Shown here: positions 1-8,670 of the stretch, piece after piece | How the letters are laid out: every line of letters starts with the position of its first letter | How positions within the stretch are numbered: the first letter of the stretch is position 1 | Notes under the pieces: generated by a model | What the model saw: the letters and a program-made list of their open reading frames with translations, nothing else | The model's database searches: none | What the model was told of the DNA's origin: nothing | Made by a program: the position numbers and the translations under genes | DNA from: an uncultured Collinsella sp. | GTDB taxonomy: Bacteria > Actinomycetota > Coriobacteriia > Coriobacteriales > Coriobacteriaceae | Reading direction: 5' to 3' | Length of the DNA: 19,760 nucleotides | NCBI GenBank assembly: GCA_959027945.1 | Contig: CAUFRO010000039.1 | Span: forward strand, 1-19,760

Positions 1-63
1 TGCTCTCCGGCTCGTGCGGAACTCGCGATGAACCTTACATTCCGCGCCGCCCGGGCAGACGCC
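1..63 (+). repeat. Partial copy C of the gene-end hairpin repeat (inverted relative to A and B)
   Basis: The first ~63 bases match the reverse complement of part of copy B (9660-9730): the 3' half of the small inner hairpin (tgctctccg), then cgtgcggaactcgcgat, then one arm of the long stem (aaccttacattccgc). Base changes against B are few up to about position 48. The other arm lies left of the window, so pairing cannot be checked. After about 63 the sequence diverges and lacks the conserved tail (cctttattgatggaaggcc) seen in A and B. In its orientation this copy would follow a plus-strand gene ending left of the window. Confidence 0.75.
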
Positions 64-116
64 TCGGTGTTGAAGCGCGGCTTGTCATGGGGGCATCTGC
101 TGAACATATATAAGTT

Positions 117-143
117 GAAGGCCACGTCATGTGGCCTTCTTTG
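117..143 (+). terminator. Rho-independent terminator of a gene left of the window
   Basis: A perfect 9-bp stem (gaaggccac / gtggccttc, 117-125 and 131-139) with a 5-nt loop is followed by TTT. It fits a terminator for plus-strand transcription entering from the left. The same 9-bp stem, followed by CTTTG, is found as the inner hairpin of repeat copy A read on the minus strand, so the two are probably related in origin. Confidence 0.6.
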
Positions 144-144
144 T

Positions 145-373
145 ATCCGGAAAGCCTGTCCCACCCTGAATACATCTGGGAATGAAATCATCAGCTTATT
201 AGGCCTTCCATCAATAAAGGGGCGCCCTCCCGGGCGGCGGGCACGAAGTTCATCGCGAGTTCCGCACGCAAAGAAGGCCACTTAATGTGGCCTTCGTCTT
301 GCGCAGAACTGTAGAGCAGGGAACTTCGTGCCCGCCGCCCGGGAGGGCGTTGCGTTTAGAAGATGGACCTAGC
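145..373 (-). repeat. Copy A of a ~229-bp structured gene-end repeat
   Basis: This segment is alignable end to end with 9587-9814. It contains a perfect 28-bp stem (223-250 with 322-349), an internal loop (atcgcg opposite gtagagcagg, identical in both copies), a second helix (agttc/gaact and cgcaa/ttgcg) and an apical 9-bp hairpin with loop ttaat (272-294). The stem sequences differ between copies but pairing is kept on both sides, so the fold is conserved. Beyond the stem lies a conserved ~75-bp tail. The minus-strand 5' edge is GCTAGGTCCATCTTCT, whose TAG is the stop codon of the gene at 369-1067. It may act as a transcription terminator or mRNA end structure, or be a small mobile element. 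The transcribed strand is uncertain. Confidence 0.8.
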
Positions 374-1067
374 GCTTATCCCGCCGGGACAAGAGCAGCG
401 CGGCCATAAAAGCGATAATTGCTAGCGTTAGCAGCGTCAAAAGCAGAGCGAGCGAGCTGTCGCCCGTCGCAGCCAGGCCAAACAGGCCGGGCTTTTTGGA
501 GCCAGCGGGCTGCGCAGGAATTGTTTCGCCATCGTCCTCGGCGGTAATCTCCCAACGAATGGTCTTGCTTGCGTCGGCAAGCTCGTTGCCCACCGACGTC
601 GGGACACTTAGCTGCAAATTGAGCACCGTGCTACCATCGCTCGTAAACGTGGCGACCTGGGTGGGGCGGGCGAACACACTGCCCGGCGTTCCCGTCTGGA
701 GCCAACCGGCAGACGCATCGCCCGCCGACGCCGTTAAGGTAATGGGCGACAGCAGGCGTGCCGTCTCGTGATCGGCAACGGCCCGCACAAACACGCGCAC
801 CTGGGACTTTACGCCCGTGGCACGAACCTCAATCTGCTGCTCGCGCACATCGCCGGGCATTAGATCTTTAAAGGCTGGAAACAGATCGGGCTCCCCCGAG
901 GAGTCCGTCGCCCCCGAGACCGTCAGCTGGCGCGCATTTCCGTCATACGCAATCGCGGGAGTATCGGCGAACGCACGGGCAGGAACGGCAAGCGCGACCA
1001 TGCAGAGAACGGCCGCGACCACGCAACGCAAGGAGCGCGCAACGCCTTTGCGAATCGGGTACGCCAT
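369..1067 (-). CDS. Secreted protein with LAATGD wall-sorting signal, last gene of the fibre operon
   Basis: The 232-residue product has a Sec signal peptide (positive MAYPIRKG start, hydrophobic core, cleavage near ARAFA) and a C-terminal sorting signal: LAATGD, a hydrophobic segment of about 22 residues, and the basic tail SRRDKR. LAxTG is the motif known for class E sortases of high-GC Gram-positive bacteria, so the protein is probably attached covalently to peptidoglycan. The middle (residues about 35-185) looks like an all-beta domain with a PGD turn, as in TasA-like or fimbrial proteins, but I do not recognise the family firmly. The start at 1067 is chosen because GGAGGT lies 7 nt upstream; a longer frame to 1124 lacks this. 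The gene follows its neighbour by 2 nt. Role as the wall anchor of the fibre is an inference. No sortase gene is in the window. Confidence 0.85.
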   Translation of the reverse strand: MAYPIRKGVARSLRCVVAAVLCMVALAVPARAFADTPAIAYDGNARQLTVSGATDSSGEPDLFPAFKDLMPGDVREQQIEVRATGVKSQVRVFVRAVADHETARLLSPITLTASAGDASAGWLQTGTPGSVFARPTQVATFTSDGSTVLNLQLSVPTSVGNELADASKTIRWEITAEDDGETIPAQPAGSKKPGLFGLAATGDSSLALLLTLLTLAIIAFMAALLLSRRDKR

Positions 1068-1069
1068 AC

Positions 1070-1642
1070 TTACGCACCTCCATGTGGCGGCACCAGCACG
1101 CCATCCTCGACCGTGCAACCCCATGCCTCTTTAACTGCATCGTCGGGCGTGGATTGAATTGCTTGGGTCGAAATGTCAACGACTAGGTTTTTACCATCTG
1201 TCTTCTTCTCGGACACACTCTTGATGAGCACGCCCTTCGTCTTGTCCATCGGCGCAACAGGAGACGTCCAATAGTAGAACCCGTCGGCCGAGCGAACCCA
1301 AGACGAGGCGCTATTAGTAGCGGAGGCGTTGAGCACGTCGCCCCACACAATGGCGTAGTCGTTACCCTCGACCGGTTCATCCCACAGGCGTGCGCCATCC
1401 TTATCCTGCCAGTAGATATCCACCGCAACACGCAGGTACGCCGGAGCGGAGCCGCTATTTTTAACCGCAACGTCGCTCTTTACATTATTGTCGAGCTTCT
1501 CGTCCACCGAGGGCGCCACCGAGCCAAAGCCAAACTCGTTGACCAGCACGCCCGTAACCGAAAGCCACGCAAAGGTGCCGGCAGCGCCGGCCAAAAGGAG
1601 AACGCCGACAAGGAGGGCGACGATCCGCTTGCGCTTAGTCAT
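1070..1642 (-). CDS. TasA/CalY-like protein with SipW-dependent signal peptide
   Basis: The 190-residue product begins with a basic stretch (MTKRKR), a hydrophobic helix and the motif GTFAWLS, typical of precursors cleaved by SipW-type signal peptidases. The mature part contains NSGSAPAYLRVAV and DGFYYWTSPV, and ends with VDISTQAIQS before a Trp-Gly. The protein at 7137-7784 has matching blocks (NAGAQPEYVRVRL, DGWYYYRG, LDIDVQAVQA), so the two are paralogues. TasA and camelysin family proteins polymerise into extracellular fibres. The start is preceded by a strong GGAGGGAGGA, which is encoded in the last codons of the adhesin gene; the gap between the genes is one base, so translation is probably coupled. 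A minor fibre subunit is the likely role (inference). Confidence 0.85.
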   Translation of the reverse strand: MTKRKRIVALLVGVLLLAGAAGTFAWLSVTGVLVNEFGFGSVAPSVDEKLDNNVKSDVAVKNSGSAPAYLRVAVDIYWQDKDGARLWDEPVEGNDYAIVWGDVLNASATNSASSWVRSADGFYYWTSPVAPMDKTKGVLIKSVSEKKTDGKNLVVDISTQAIQSTPDDAVKEAWGCTVEDGVLVPPHGGA

Positions 1643-1643
1643 C

Positions 1644-4600
1644 CTAGTCCTCCCTCCTCAGCGTGCCGTTTTCCCAAACATTCTTGGCACGCGAGCCGCC
1701 ATCGACCCATTTGTCCTTCGCTCGCGTGTTGACGCACGTTACCACAGCATCACCCGCACTCGAAGCAGACGAAATCTTCAGCTCGGCAGATTTACCGGGC
1801 GCCTTACCCGGCGTGCTCAGCTCACCCTGGTAGCGCCATGCCCAAGCCGTGTCTTCCACGACGGTATAGTCACCCGCCGGAGCGGCAAGCTGCACGCTGC
1901 CGACATACCAGGTTTCACCGTTTTCCTGCTGCGTTTTATCGACTTTAACCTCGACCATGCGTGTCTCGGGAGAGGTTCCCTCTACCGTCTTCGTCACCTT
2001 AAAGCGGAACATCTGCCCCATAGCACTTGCATCGGTGGTCTTTTTGACGATCGTCAACGCGTGAGTCTGGGCGAAGTTGAACACGGCATTACCGGGGCCC
2101 TGTTCGCCTTCACCCGTCTTCTTGGACTCCAGACGATTGGCTAGGTCGAACGATCCATTGCCCGAGCCCAAACTATAGAGTGAGACGTATTTGTCGTTTA
2201 CGGGCTTCTCCGTCATGGATGTACCAGGGCCGTAGCTCGCCTGCTTAACTGTGACAATCAGCTGCGTTCCCATAAACGGCTCGGCAAAGCAGGCCTTAAA
2301 CGGTGCCTTATCGGCATTGTCATCGACCGTGTTTGCAGCAGTTGGATCGAGGAGCCACTTGAGACGCGAGGTCATGGCTACGGGGTTCGCAGCGTCGGAC
2401 GTGTTATTGGCAGTCACACGATACGTCACGGGATACAGGTCCATATCTCCCTTGACCGGATCGCCCTTAAACTCATCCCAAGACTTCGCAGTGCCATCGG
2501 CACCCACATATCGCCACTCCAAGAAGAGTTCGCGCACGTTGCCGCCAGCCGCCGCCTGCTCATCGAGCAGCGCAACGATCTTGGAATAGGCATCCGCGTC
2601 GTACGCGACGGACTTTTGCTCCATCACGGGATTGCCGTTGTTGTCATAGACCGGTTTGCCGCTCTCATCCACCTTGGGAACCTCGACGTTATGGACAAAG
2701 CCGGCGCCTGTCGCGCGATCGTCGCCCGAGTCGACCGTCGCCGTAAAGATGGGCGCGCCGTCAACGCCGTGATAGCACACCTTATACGGCGTGATCTTAT
2801 ACACCGCGGTATACGTTACGTCCTTAAATGGCTCACCGCCCTCGAGGGGATACTTCTCATCGTCGGTCATCAGGGTGTATTGGCTATCGGATTTATAGTC
2901 GCACGACCAGCCGACAAAGTCGTACTTGGTGCCGTTTTTGCCGACGACCTCGGTTGCAGCTTTTACCTCCAGCGAAATCTGATCACCAGAGTCGGTGCGC
3001 GTAAGCGAGCGTACGGAATCGGGGTCATCCAGATTGGCATCGATATTCGATCGGACCTTGACTGCACTGGCACGGTAGACCGGGAACAGCTCCATAGGAG
3101 CCTTGACCACGGTGTTTCTATTCACCATGGGAAGGCCGTCCGACCAAACGACATAGCCGCTACCTGCCGCCGGCTTGGTTTCCGTCCAGCCCACGAAGAC
3201 GTTGTATGCACCCGTTGCGGCATCGATGTCGCCAACGTTATACGTTGGCAGCGGGATACCATCCTTAAGGCTGCCGAGCGTCTTGCCCTCCTGCGCGAGC
3301 TTGCCATCGATAGCGTTGTCATCCAGGTGGTACACCACCGCAATAGGCGTGTAATATGCCACAAACGTATAAGGCTTGCCGGGCTCCACGGGACAGGAAT
3401 AGGTGTTGCCGCCTTCGTCCGTCGGCTCGAGCTGCTCGACCGTTCCGTCGGGAAGCTCGATTTCGAGCTTCTTAAGCTGATAGGCGCCACCGGTACCGTC
3501 AGCGTACACCGTCGTCCTGATGTCGGGGCTCACCGTAGCCACCACGTCGCCGTTCTCCTGAACCACAAGTTGGGGCGTAATGTCGAACTGCGGAACATTG
3601 ATGATGCCCGGCGTTCCGTCAAAGCCCTTGCGGTGCAGGTTGGTGGTGTAGTTAACGTCGTACTTTACGTACACGGGATAGGCATCCTGCCACTGGGTGA
3701 CCTTGGACGCGTCGGTTGCCAGATACGGCGCCGCCTTATCCGGATCACTCGTCACATAGGCGTCGCCGGCGACGTCGTAGATATAGTTCCAGACGTCAGA
3801 GTCCTTCTGGACCTCAGCCGTAGAGATCCAGCCCAGGAACTTATAACCCGGCACAGCCATGTCAGCATCGGTCGGGGAAGCCTGAAGAGTCAGGTAGGGA
3901 TTGATGTCGCCCTTTTTTCCGTCGTAGGGCTTATCATTAACCGTCTTGTCCTTATAAAGATGCGGATAACAATACAGGAACGTCGGGTCTTTACCTTCTG
4001 GCGTTTTCTGTTGAAGCAAGTTGCTTTCATAGCGTCGAGTAGCGGTTTGCTTGACGTTGTCATACTTGTCATAGAAGGTGACATCCGTAGTCACCATAGC
4101 GCGAACATAATATTGTTCCGTCGTTTTAACGAGACTCGAAAAAGGATTATTTATATATGTCCAAGAACCGTCGCCGGGTCTTTCGAGCGTCCAAAAACTG
4201 AAGTGATACCTATCATGCGCAGAATGAAATTGGACTTTGATGCTAGCGGCAACCTTCTCATCGCTCAGTTTTCCAGCTCCCGGAAAATCAGTGTCGGCAA
4301 TCATATCCTCGAGAGTGTTTGCGCCGCTGTCGTTACGCACGTTATGGGAGTAGGCGTTTATAGGCGCAACGATTTTCGTCGCATTAGAGAGAACGGTAGT
4401 GCACTTATCTGCTGGGTTCTCATCATTGTGTAGCACATGGGCGGAGGCGTCCGTGCCGGCACCCCAATGGATAATGTTTTCACGAACATATGTCGCGCCG
4501 ACGTTTTCCTCGAAGGGCGACTTGTATTTATTCCAAATCGAGCACAACTTCTTACTGTCTGTTAGATCGCTATTTGTAAATGCCCGAACGTAATAATCCA

Positions 4601-7133
4601 CGCGGTACTCAAAGCGCGCCGTATAGGTATGTTGGACGGTCAGATCGACGCTGGCGGGAAGTGTGTAGCTCGGGTCGCGGCTTACACGCACCTCGAGCGG
4701 GGCATCCTCGGTTCCCTTGTTTTCATACCAACCCAAGAAGCGATAGCCATCGGGCAGCTTGCCGCCATTGGACAGGGGCGTACCGTCCGTGTCGCACACC
4801 TGTACCGTGTAGACGCTGGTGCCGTCCTCGGCAGTCTGGGGGTCGACTTTGGTTTCGCCAACGCCGTCACGTAGAGACTCATTGTCGATTTTGTCCTGCT
4901 CATTGCCTTCGAACACCGTCATGATGTTCGAAACGTAGTCGCTGTACACGGGATAGAAATCGGTGGGACCGACCACGGTGATCTCGCCACCTGCAGGATA
5001 AAATGCTCCCTTGTTTTTCAGATCAGCCAGCTGAGTAGAGGTGATGGCAGCATAGGCGCCGTTCATGCTCTTCTCGTTGTTCGGCTGCGTGGTCCACCCA
5101 ATAAACGTCGCGGTTGGCGACAAGCTGCCGCGATCATCGGGGGCAGCCGGCGTCAAACCGACGCCATAGCGGTACCAGTCCACTGAAGCATCGTGCTTGA
5201 CGCCGTCATGCCAGTCGAGCGTCTCGCCCTTAACGTTATAGAACAGCACCTGCGCCTCATACGAAGCGATAAAGAGGTCGTTGCCCTTGAAGCCCTCACT
5301 CGCGTCATGATCCTTACCGTTGTCGGCAGTATAGGTCGACGTTTTGTCGTGCTCCTCGTTCTTCTGGACCTGCTTGCCAGCATCCGCGGCTTTGGCATCA
5401 GTCTTGCCATCAAACCAGCTGTTGTCTTGTCCAATTCGGTTCACACGCACGTCGGGCTCGCGGAACCAGCCCATAAAGCGGTAGCCGCCGTTCGCCTCGC
5501 TCAGCCCCTCAGGCTTTGCAGAGGTATCCTGCCTGAACGTCACCGATGTATCGCCCTGGGCCAAGCCCTGGGCCGTTCCCGCCAGCACGGCGCTCACGGC
5601 AAAGGCGTACGGATCCGCGGTCGCCTGGTCTTTGCCAAGTTTGGTCTTCTCGATTGTCGCGGTGCCCGCGCCGGGAAAATCGATCGTCGCCTTAACGCTC
5701 TGGCCATGCACGGGGATATTCAGCCTGTAATCCATCGCCCACTCATTGTAGTGCTGGCCACCCAGGGCATTATCGTTATCAGTCGAGCGCTTGGTGCCGG
5801 CACAGAAGTCGTAGTCGTGCTGTTCCCACAGCTCACGCGTGATGTAGCGCTCGTCATCCCAAGGACCATAGCTGTCGCCCTTGGTGGTACCGTCGCCGCC
5901 AAACGAGGGGATTTTCTTTTTGGCCGCATCGCCCTGGCTATTGCCGGAAAGGCTCACGCTCGGCTTAAAGTAACACTCGGTGACCGTGGCGTCACCCTTG
6001 TTGGCGCGCGCAGCAATACCGCCCAGGTTCACATCGTTTTGAATAATGGGAATCACGGCGATTGGATTATACTGGCGCGAGCTCAGGTCACCCGCAAAGT
6101 GGCTTCGAACGAGCTCATTGCCTTCTTTGGTTAAAATACGGCCCGCCAGGCCGCCTGTCCACGCGCGCGTCACGGAGATGACGCCCACGTATGATGCGGC
6201 ATAGCTGTAGCACTGCGCCGTCGAGAAGCAGTCGATAATCTTGGCGTCGCCTGCCATGCAGCCCACAAAACCCGAGGCGTACACGTTGTTGCCGCCCAGG
6301 GCGCCGACGGCCACATCGTATTTATTGGTGACGTCGGTCATGCCATTCTTGGCAATCGAGCCATCCTCGTTGCGCGTAGGCGTCACGCGGCAATACTCGA
6401 TTGTCGAGTTTTTAACGTAGCCGGCAAATGCCGCCATGTACAGGCCCTCGCCACCGAGCGCCTGCACACCTGCCGTGGTGTTATGGACGGCGCGACCGCC
6501 GCGCACCTCGCAGTTGTACAGATTGCAGTCATTCAGCTCGCCTGCGATCATGCCGCCTTCGAAGCCGGCGTTCGTGATAACGTTGAGCATGTTGTTGGCG
6601 CACGTAACGTGCAGGGTGCTCTCCATGACCATGACGTTTTCGAAGCTGGTGTTGACGGCCTTGCCCACGATGATGCCGCCGCGGAAGTCGGCCCAAATGT
6701 TGGCATCCTTGATCAGGAAGTTCTTGATGGTGGCGCCATCGGTCTCGGCAAAAAAGCCCGTGTCGCGCTCGGGATCCAACATATTGTTGGCGTAGTTCAG
6801 ACCCGTCACGGTGTGATTCTGGCCATCGAAAACGCCCTTAAAGGGATGCTCCTTATTGCCAAAGGAGAGGTGCTTGACCGTATCCGCAACAATGGCGTTC
6901 ATATCAGCATCGTTAAGAACGATATCGTTATCGAGATAGACGCGCCACTGCGACGTGTCGCGCTGCCGCGACAGCGCGACGCACGCCAAGAAGTCGTCCC
7001 TGTTTGTGATATGGAATTCGGTCTGGTCCTCGGCATGCGCCACCGCCGGCAGCACCATAACGCAACAAAGGGCAATCGCCGCGACGGCAACCAGCCTGCT
7101 AAGCACACCTCGGTTTCTGTTCTTGATCTTCAT
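1644..7133 (-). CDS. Giant secreted adhesin: beta-helix plus InlB-type repeats
   Basis: The 1829-residue protein has a Sec signal peptide with cleavage after AHA (residue 34). Residues about 40-400 carry GLUG-like repeats (GGIIVGK, GGMIAGEL, SGFVGCMAG, GGLAGR, GGIAAR), expected to form a right-handed beta-helix. Residues about 480-1560 hold some eight InlB/Listeria-Bacteroides-type repeats marked by F(L/M/V/I)GW cores (YRFMGW, TFIGW, YRFLGW, YKFLGW, and FVGW twice), with more degenerate HFSFW and LFLEW members. Residues about 1690-1800 resemble a Cna-B/SpaA-like domain. There is no LPxTG-type motif or C-terminal membrane segment, so attachment must come from a partner or from non-covalent binding. 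The gene starts 3 nt after the preceding stop, with GGAGG 11 nt upstream. A surface adhesin displayed on the fibre is the likely role. A segment near 3930-4600 is noticeably AT-richer than the rest. Confidence 0.9.
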   Translation of the reverse strand: MKIKNRNRGVLSRLVAVAAIALCCVMVLPAVAHAEDQTEFHITNRDDFLACVALSRQRDTSQWRVYLDNDIVLNDADMNAIVADTVKHLSFGNKEHPFKGVFDGQNHTVTGLNYANNMLDPERDTGFFAETDGATIKNFLIKDANIWADFRGGIIVGKAVNTSFENVMVMESTLHVTCANNMLNVITNAGFEGGMIAGELNDCNLYNCEVRGGRAVHNTTAGVQALGGEGLYMAAFAGYVKNSTIEYCRVTPTRNEDGSIAKNGMTDVTNKYDVAVGALGGNNVYASGFVGCMAGDAKIIDCFSTAQCYSYAASYVGVISVTRAWTGGLAGRILTKEGNELVRSHFAGDLSSRQYNPIAVIPIIQNDVNLGGIAARANKGDATVTECYFKPSVSLSGNSQGDAAKKKIPSFGGDGTTKGDSYGPWDDERYITRELWEQHDYDFCAGTKRSTDNDNALGGQHYNEWAMDYRLNIPVHGQSVKATIDFPGAGTATIEKTKLGKDQATADPYAFAVSAVLAGTAQGLAQGDTSVTFRQDTSAKPEGLSEANGGYRFMGWFREPDVRVNRIGQDNSWFDGKTDAKAADAGKQVQKNEEHDKTSTYTADNGKDHDASEGFKGNDLFIASYEAQVLFYNVKGETLDWHDGVKHDASVDWYRYGVGLTPAAPDDRGSLSPTATFIGWTTQPNNEKSMNGAYAAITSTQLADLKNKGAFYPAGGEITVVGPTDFYPVYSDYVSNIMTVFEGNEQDKIDNESLRDGVGETKVDPQTAEDGTSVYTVQVCDTDGTPLSNGGKLPDGYRFLGWYENKGTEDAPLEVRVSRDPSYTLPASVDLTVQHTYTARFEYRVDYYVRAFTNSDLTDSKKLCSIWNKYKSPFEENVGATYVRENIIHWGAGTDASAHVLHNDENPADKCTTVLSNATKIVAPINAYSHNVRNDSGANTLEDMIADTDFPGAGKLSDEKVAASIKVQFHSAHDRYHFSFWTLERPGDGSWTYINNPFSSLVKTTEQYYVRAMVTTDVTFYDKYDNVKQTATRRYESNLLQQKTPEGKDPTFLYCYPHLYKDKTVNDKPYDGKKGDINPYLTLQASPTDADMAVPGYKFLGWISTAEVQKDSDVWNYIYDVAGDAYVTSDPDKAAPYLATDASKVTQWQDAYPVYVKYDVNYTTNLHRKGFDGTPGIINVPQFDITPQLVVQENGDVVATVSPDIRTTVYADGTGGAYQLKKLEIELPDGTVEQLEPTDEGGNTYSCPVEPGKPYTFVAYYTPIAVVYHLDDNAIDGKLAQEGKTLGSLKDGIPLPTYNVGDIDAATGAYNVFVGWTETKPAAGSGYVVWSDGLPMVNRNTVVKAPMELFPVYRASAVKVRSNIDANLDDPDSVRSLTRTDSGDQISLEVKAATEVVGKNGTKYDFVGWSCDYKSDSQYTLMTDDEKYPLEGGEPFKDVTYTAVYKITPYKVCYHGVDGAPIFTATVDSGDDRATGAGFVHNVEVPKVDESGKPVYDNNGNPVMEQKSVAYDADAYSKIVALLDEQAAAGGNVRELFLEWRYVGADGTAKSWDEFKGDPVKGDMDLYPVTYRVTANNTSDAANPVAMTSRLKWLLDPTAANTVDDNADKAPFKACFAEPFMGTQLIVTVKQASYGPGTSMTEKPVNDKYVSLYSLGSGNGSFDLANRLESKKTGEGEQGPGNAVFNFAQTHALTIVKKTTDASAMGQMFRFKVTKTVEGTSPETRMVEVKVDKTQQENGETWYVGSVQLAAPAGDYTVVEDTAWAWRYQGELSTPGKAPGKSAELKISSASSAGDAVVTCVNTRAKDKWVDGGSRAKNVWENGTLRRED

Positions 7134-7136
7134 GGG

Positions 7137-7784
7137 CTAGTTCGCCTCCGGCCAGCCCACGACGTCGAGCACGTCGAGGACGGTATCGTTTTCCTGTTGG
7201 TTTTTGGCCTGCACGGCCTGAACGTCGATATCGAGTTTGAATGAGCCACCGCGCGCGGCCTCGTTGTAGTCGCCCACAAAGCGCAGCGAATCCATGAGGC
7301 TTTCCGTCATGGCGCCGGGGTCGAGCATGCCGCCACGCCCGGCCAATCCGCGGTAGTAGTACCACCCATCGCCACCATCGACCCACGGGGAGCCCTCGCC
7401 CGCACTCACGTTAAAGGCAACGTTGCCCGAGGCATCCACACTCGAACCGTCGGGTGCCACTGACGTCATGCGCAGACGAACGCGAACGTACTCAGGCTGC
7501 GCGCCGGCGTTCTCCACGCGCACAATGCGGCTGATGTCAGGGCCCCCGGCCTTGGTGTCGGGATAGTCCCCGTGTTCGTCGGCGTCAAACGGAATCTCCT
7601 CGCCCTGCTCGTTGAGGGTGTATTCGCAGACTCGTACCTTCACGCTGCCAAACGATAGGACGTTGTTCGTCGGAACCATATCAACGGTAAAAGCCAGCGT
7701 GCCGCACAGGCACGCCAGGGCCAACAGCGCCATCGCGGCAAGCGCCAAGGTGCGTTTCTGATTGTCGGAAAGATTGTTGAGCAT
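7137..7784 (-). CDS. TasA/CalY-like protein with SipW-dependent-type signal
   Basis: The 215-residue product has a charged N-terminus (DNQKR), a hydrophobic segment and GTLAF, the region expected to be cut by the SipW-like peptidase encoded upstream. The mature part shows NAGAQPEYVRVRLRM, DGWYYYRG and LDIDVQAVQA, matching blocks in the protein at 1070-1642. Neither possible start has a convincing ribosome-binding site: ATG at 7784 is used here, and an in-frame TTG at 7796 would add four residues. The gene follows the major subunit gene after an ~80-nt gap that contains a strong stem-loop, and leads into the adhesin gene with a 3-nt gap. A minor or linker subunit of the fibre is likely (inference). 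Confidence 0.82.
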   Translation of the reverse strand: MLNNLSDNQKRTLALAAMALLALACLCGTLAFTVDMVPTNNVLSFGSVKVRVCEYTLNEQGEEIPFDADEHGDYPDTKAGGPDISRIVRVENAGAQPEYVRVRLRMTSVAPDGSSVDASGNVAFNVSAGEGSPWVDGGDGWYYYRGLAGRGGMLDPGAMTESLMDSLRFVGDYNEAARGGSFKLDIDVQAVQAKNQQENDTVLDVLDVVGWPEAN

Positions 7785-7816
7785 TACGTTCGCCAATCGT
7801 CGATCAAAGGGGAACC

Positions 7817-7861
7817 GAGATCCCGACCCGAATATAGGGATGGGGAGCGGGTCGGGATCTC
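7817..7861 (-). other. Strong stem-loop after the major subunit gene
   Basis: A perfect 14-bp inverted repeat (gagatcccgacccg at 7817-7830; its complement at 7848-7861) encloses a 17-nt loop. It lies between the stop of the TasA-like gene at 7878 and the next gene. On the minus strand it is followed by GTTCCCCTTTG rather than a U-run, so it is a poor intrinsic terminator. It could be a partial terminator or a 3' stabiliser that leaves more mRNA for the major subunit than for downstream genes (inference). Confidence 0.6.
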
Positions 7862-7877
7862 AGTGGGGAGGGTGGAA

Positions 7878-8600
7878 TTACTGCAGTTTGGCAGCCCAAT
7901 CCTTGGCCTGAGCAATAGCGTTATCTGCTGCGCTGGTGGTGCCGTTGGACTGGTCAGCACCGAAGATGTAGGCGGAAACGACCATCTTAGGTTTTGTGCT
8001 CTCGCCCGAAACAACATCATCGCTCGTCATTTCGCCGGGGAACACAACCCTGCTGAAAAGCTCGCCGGTGTAGACATCCTTAGTGGCGCTTTTGGCAGCC
8101 AGAACGGCAGGACCGCTCTCGGAGTCCTTTGCATACATGAACAGACCGCTCACATACTGGCCCTCAACGCCATTGGTTTTGGCCTGGTCAGCAACCGGCT
8201 TCCAATTGCTGTTGAGGGTGAAGTAGGGGGTATTTACGAGAGCGGTATTATTCTTGACCATTGCGTTCTTCACATAGATAAAGACATAAGCGTCGTCGGA
8301 TTTCGCTGCAATACCAACGTTCGGGTTTTTATCGACGGAGGACCCGGGGATGATTTTGGAATCCTCTTTCCACTTGGTCTCGAACAGGTAGGCATTGTCA
8401 GTGTTCGGATCATTGGGTTTCGGCTTCTCGGGATTGTCCGGATCAGGCTTGTTTTCCGGGTGGCCAAAGCTACCCACCGTAAACACGTTCTCCAGCGACT
8501 GCGTGGCCGTCAGCCATGCATAGGTACCCACGCCGGCGGCCAGTACCAGCAGCAGCAAGGCGGCAATGATGCCGTAGCGCTTTTTCTTCTTGTTTTCCAT
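7878..8600 (-). CDS. TasA-like fibre protein (probable major subunit) with SipW-type signal
   Basis: The 240-residue product starts with MENKKKKRYG, a hydrophobic helix and GTYAWLTA, a textbook SipW-dependent signal. After a Pro/Asn/Asp-rich linker (ENKPDPDNPEKPKPNDPNTD, residues about 49-68) comes a TasA/CalY-like domain: PGSSVDKNPNVGIAAKSDDAYVFIYVKN, then VVFPGEMTSDD near the C-terminus. B. subtilis TasA assembles into matrix fibres after SipW cleavage. The start at 8600 is chosen because AAGGAAG lies just upstream and because the signal begins here; the open frame continues to 8843 without such support. It is directly downstream of the signal peptidase gene and is followed by a strong stem-loop, which suits the most abundant subunit (inference). 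Confidence 0.9.
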   Translation of the reverse strand: MENKKKKRYGIIAALLLLVLAAGVGTYAWLTATQSLENVFTVGSFGHPENKPDPDNPEKPKPNDPNTDNAYLFETKWKEDSKIIPGSSVDKNPNVGIAAKSDDAYVFIYVKNAMVKNNTALVNTPYFTLNSNWKPVADQAKTNGVEGQYVSGLFMYAKDSESGPAVLAAKSATKDVYTGELFSRVVFPGEMTSDDVVSGESTKPKMVVSAYIFGADQSNGTTSAADNAIAQAKDWAAKLQ

Positions 8601-8670
8601 CGTTCTCTTCCTTTCCAGAATCGTCTTCCCCGACGGCAACCCCAACTGCCGCCGACACTTCTCCCTGCCG

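Noticed and set aside
28..285. 85-codon plus-strand frame at the left edge
   Set aside because: It crosses a repeat, a terminator and half of the structured repeat copy A, with no coding signature.
145..373. Copy A as a classical insertion sequence or tRNA-like gene
   Set aside because: There is no open frame for a transposase, no terminal inverted repeats at the element ends and no tRNA cloverleaf; the paired arms lie inside the element.
2616..4433. 605-codon open frame on the plus strand opposite the adhesin gene
   Set aside because: It is the shadow of the real minus-strand gene; the minus strand has signal peptide, repeat motifs and operon spacing, while the plus-strand product is composition-driven and has no domain.
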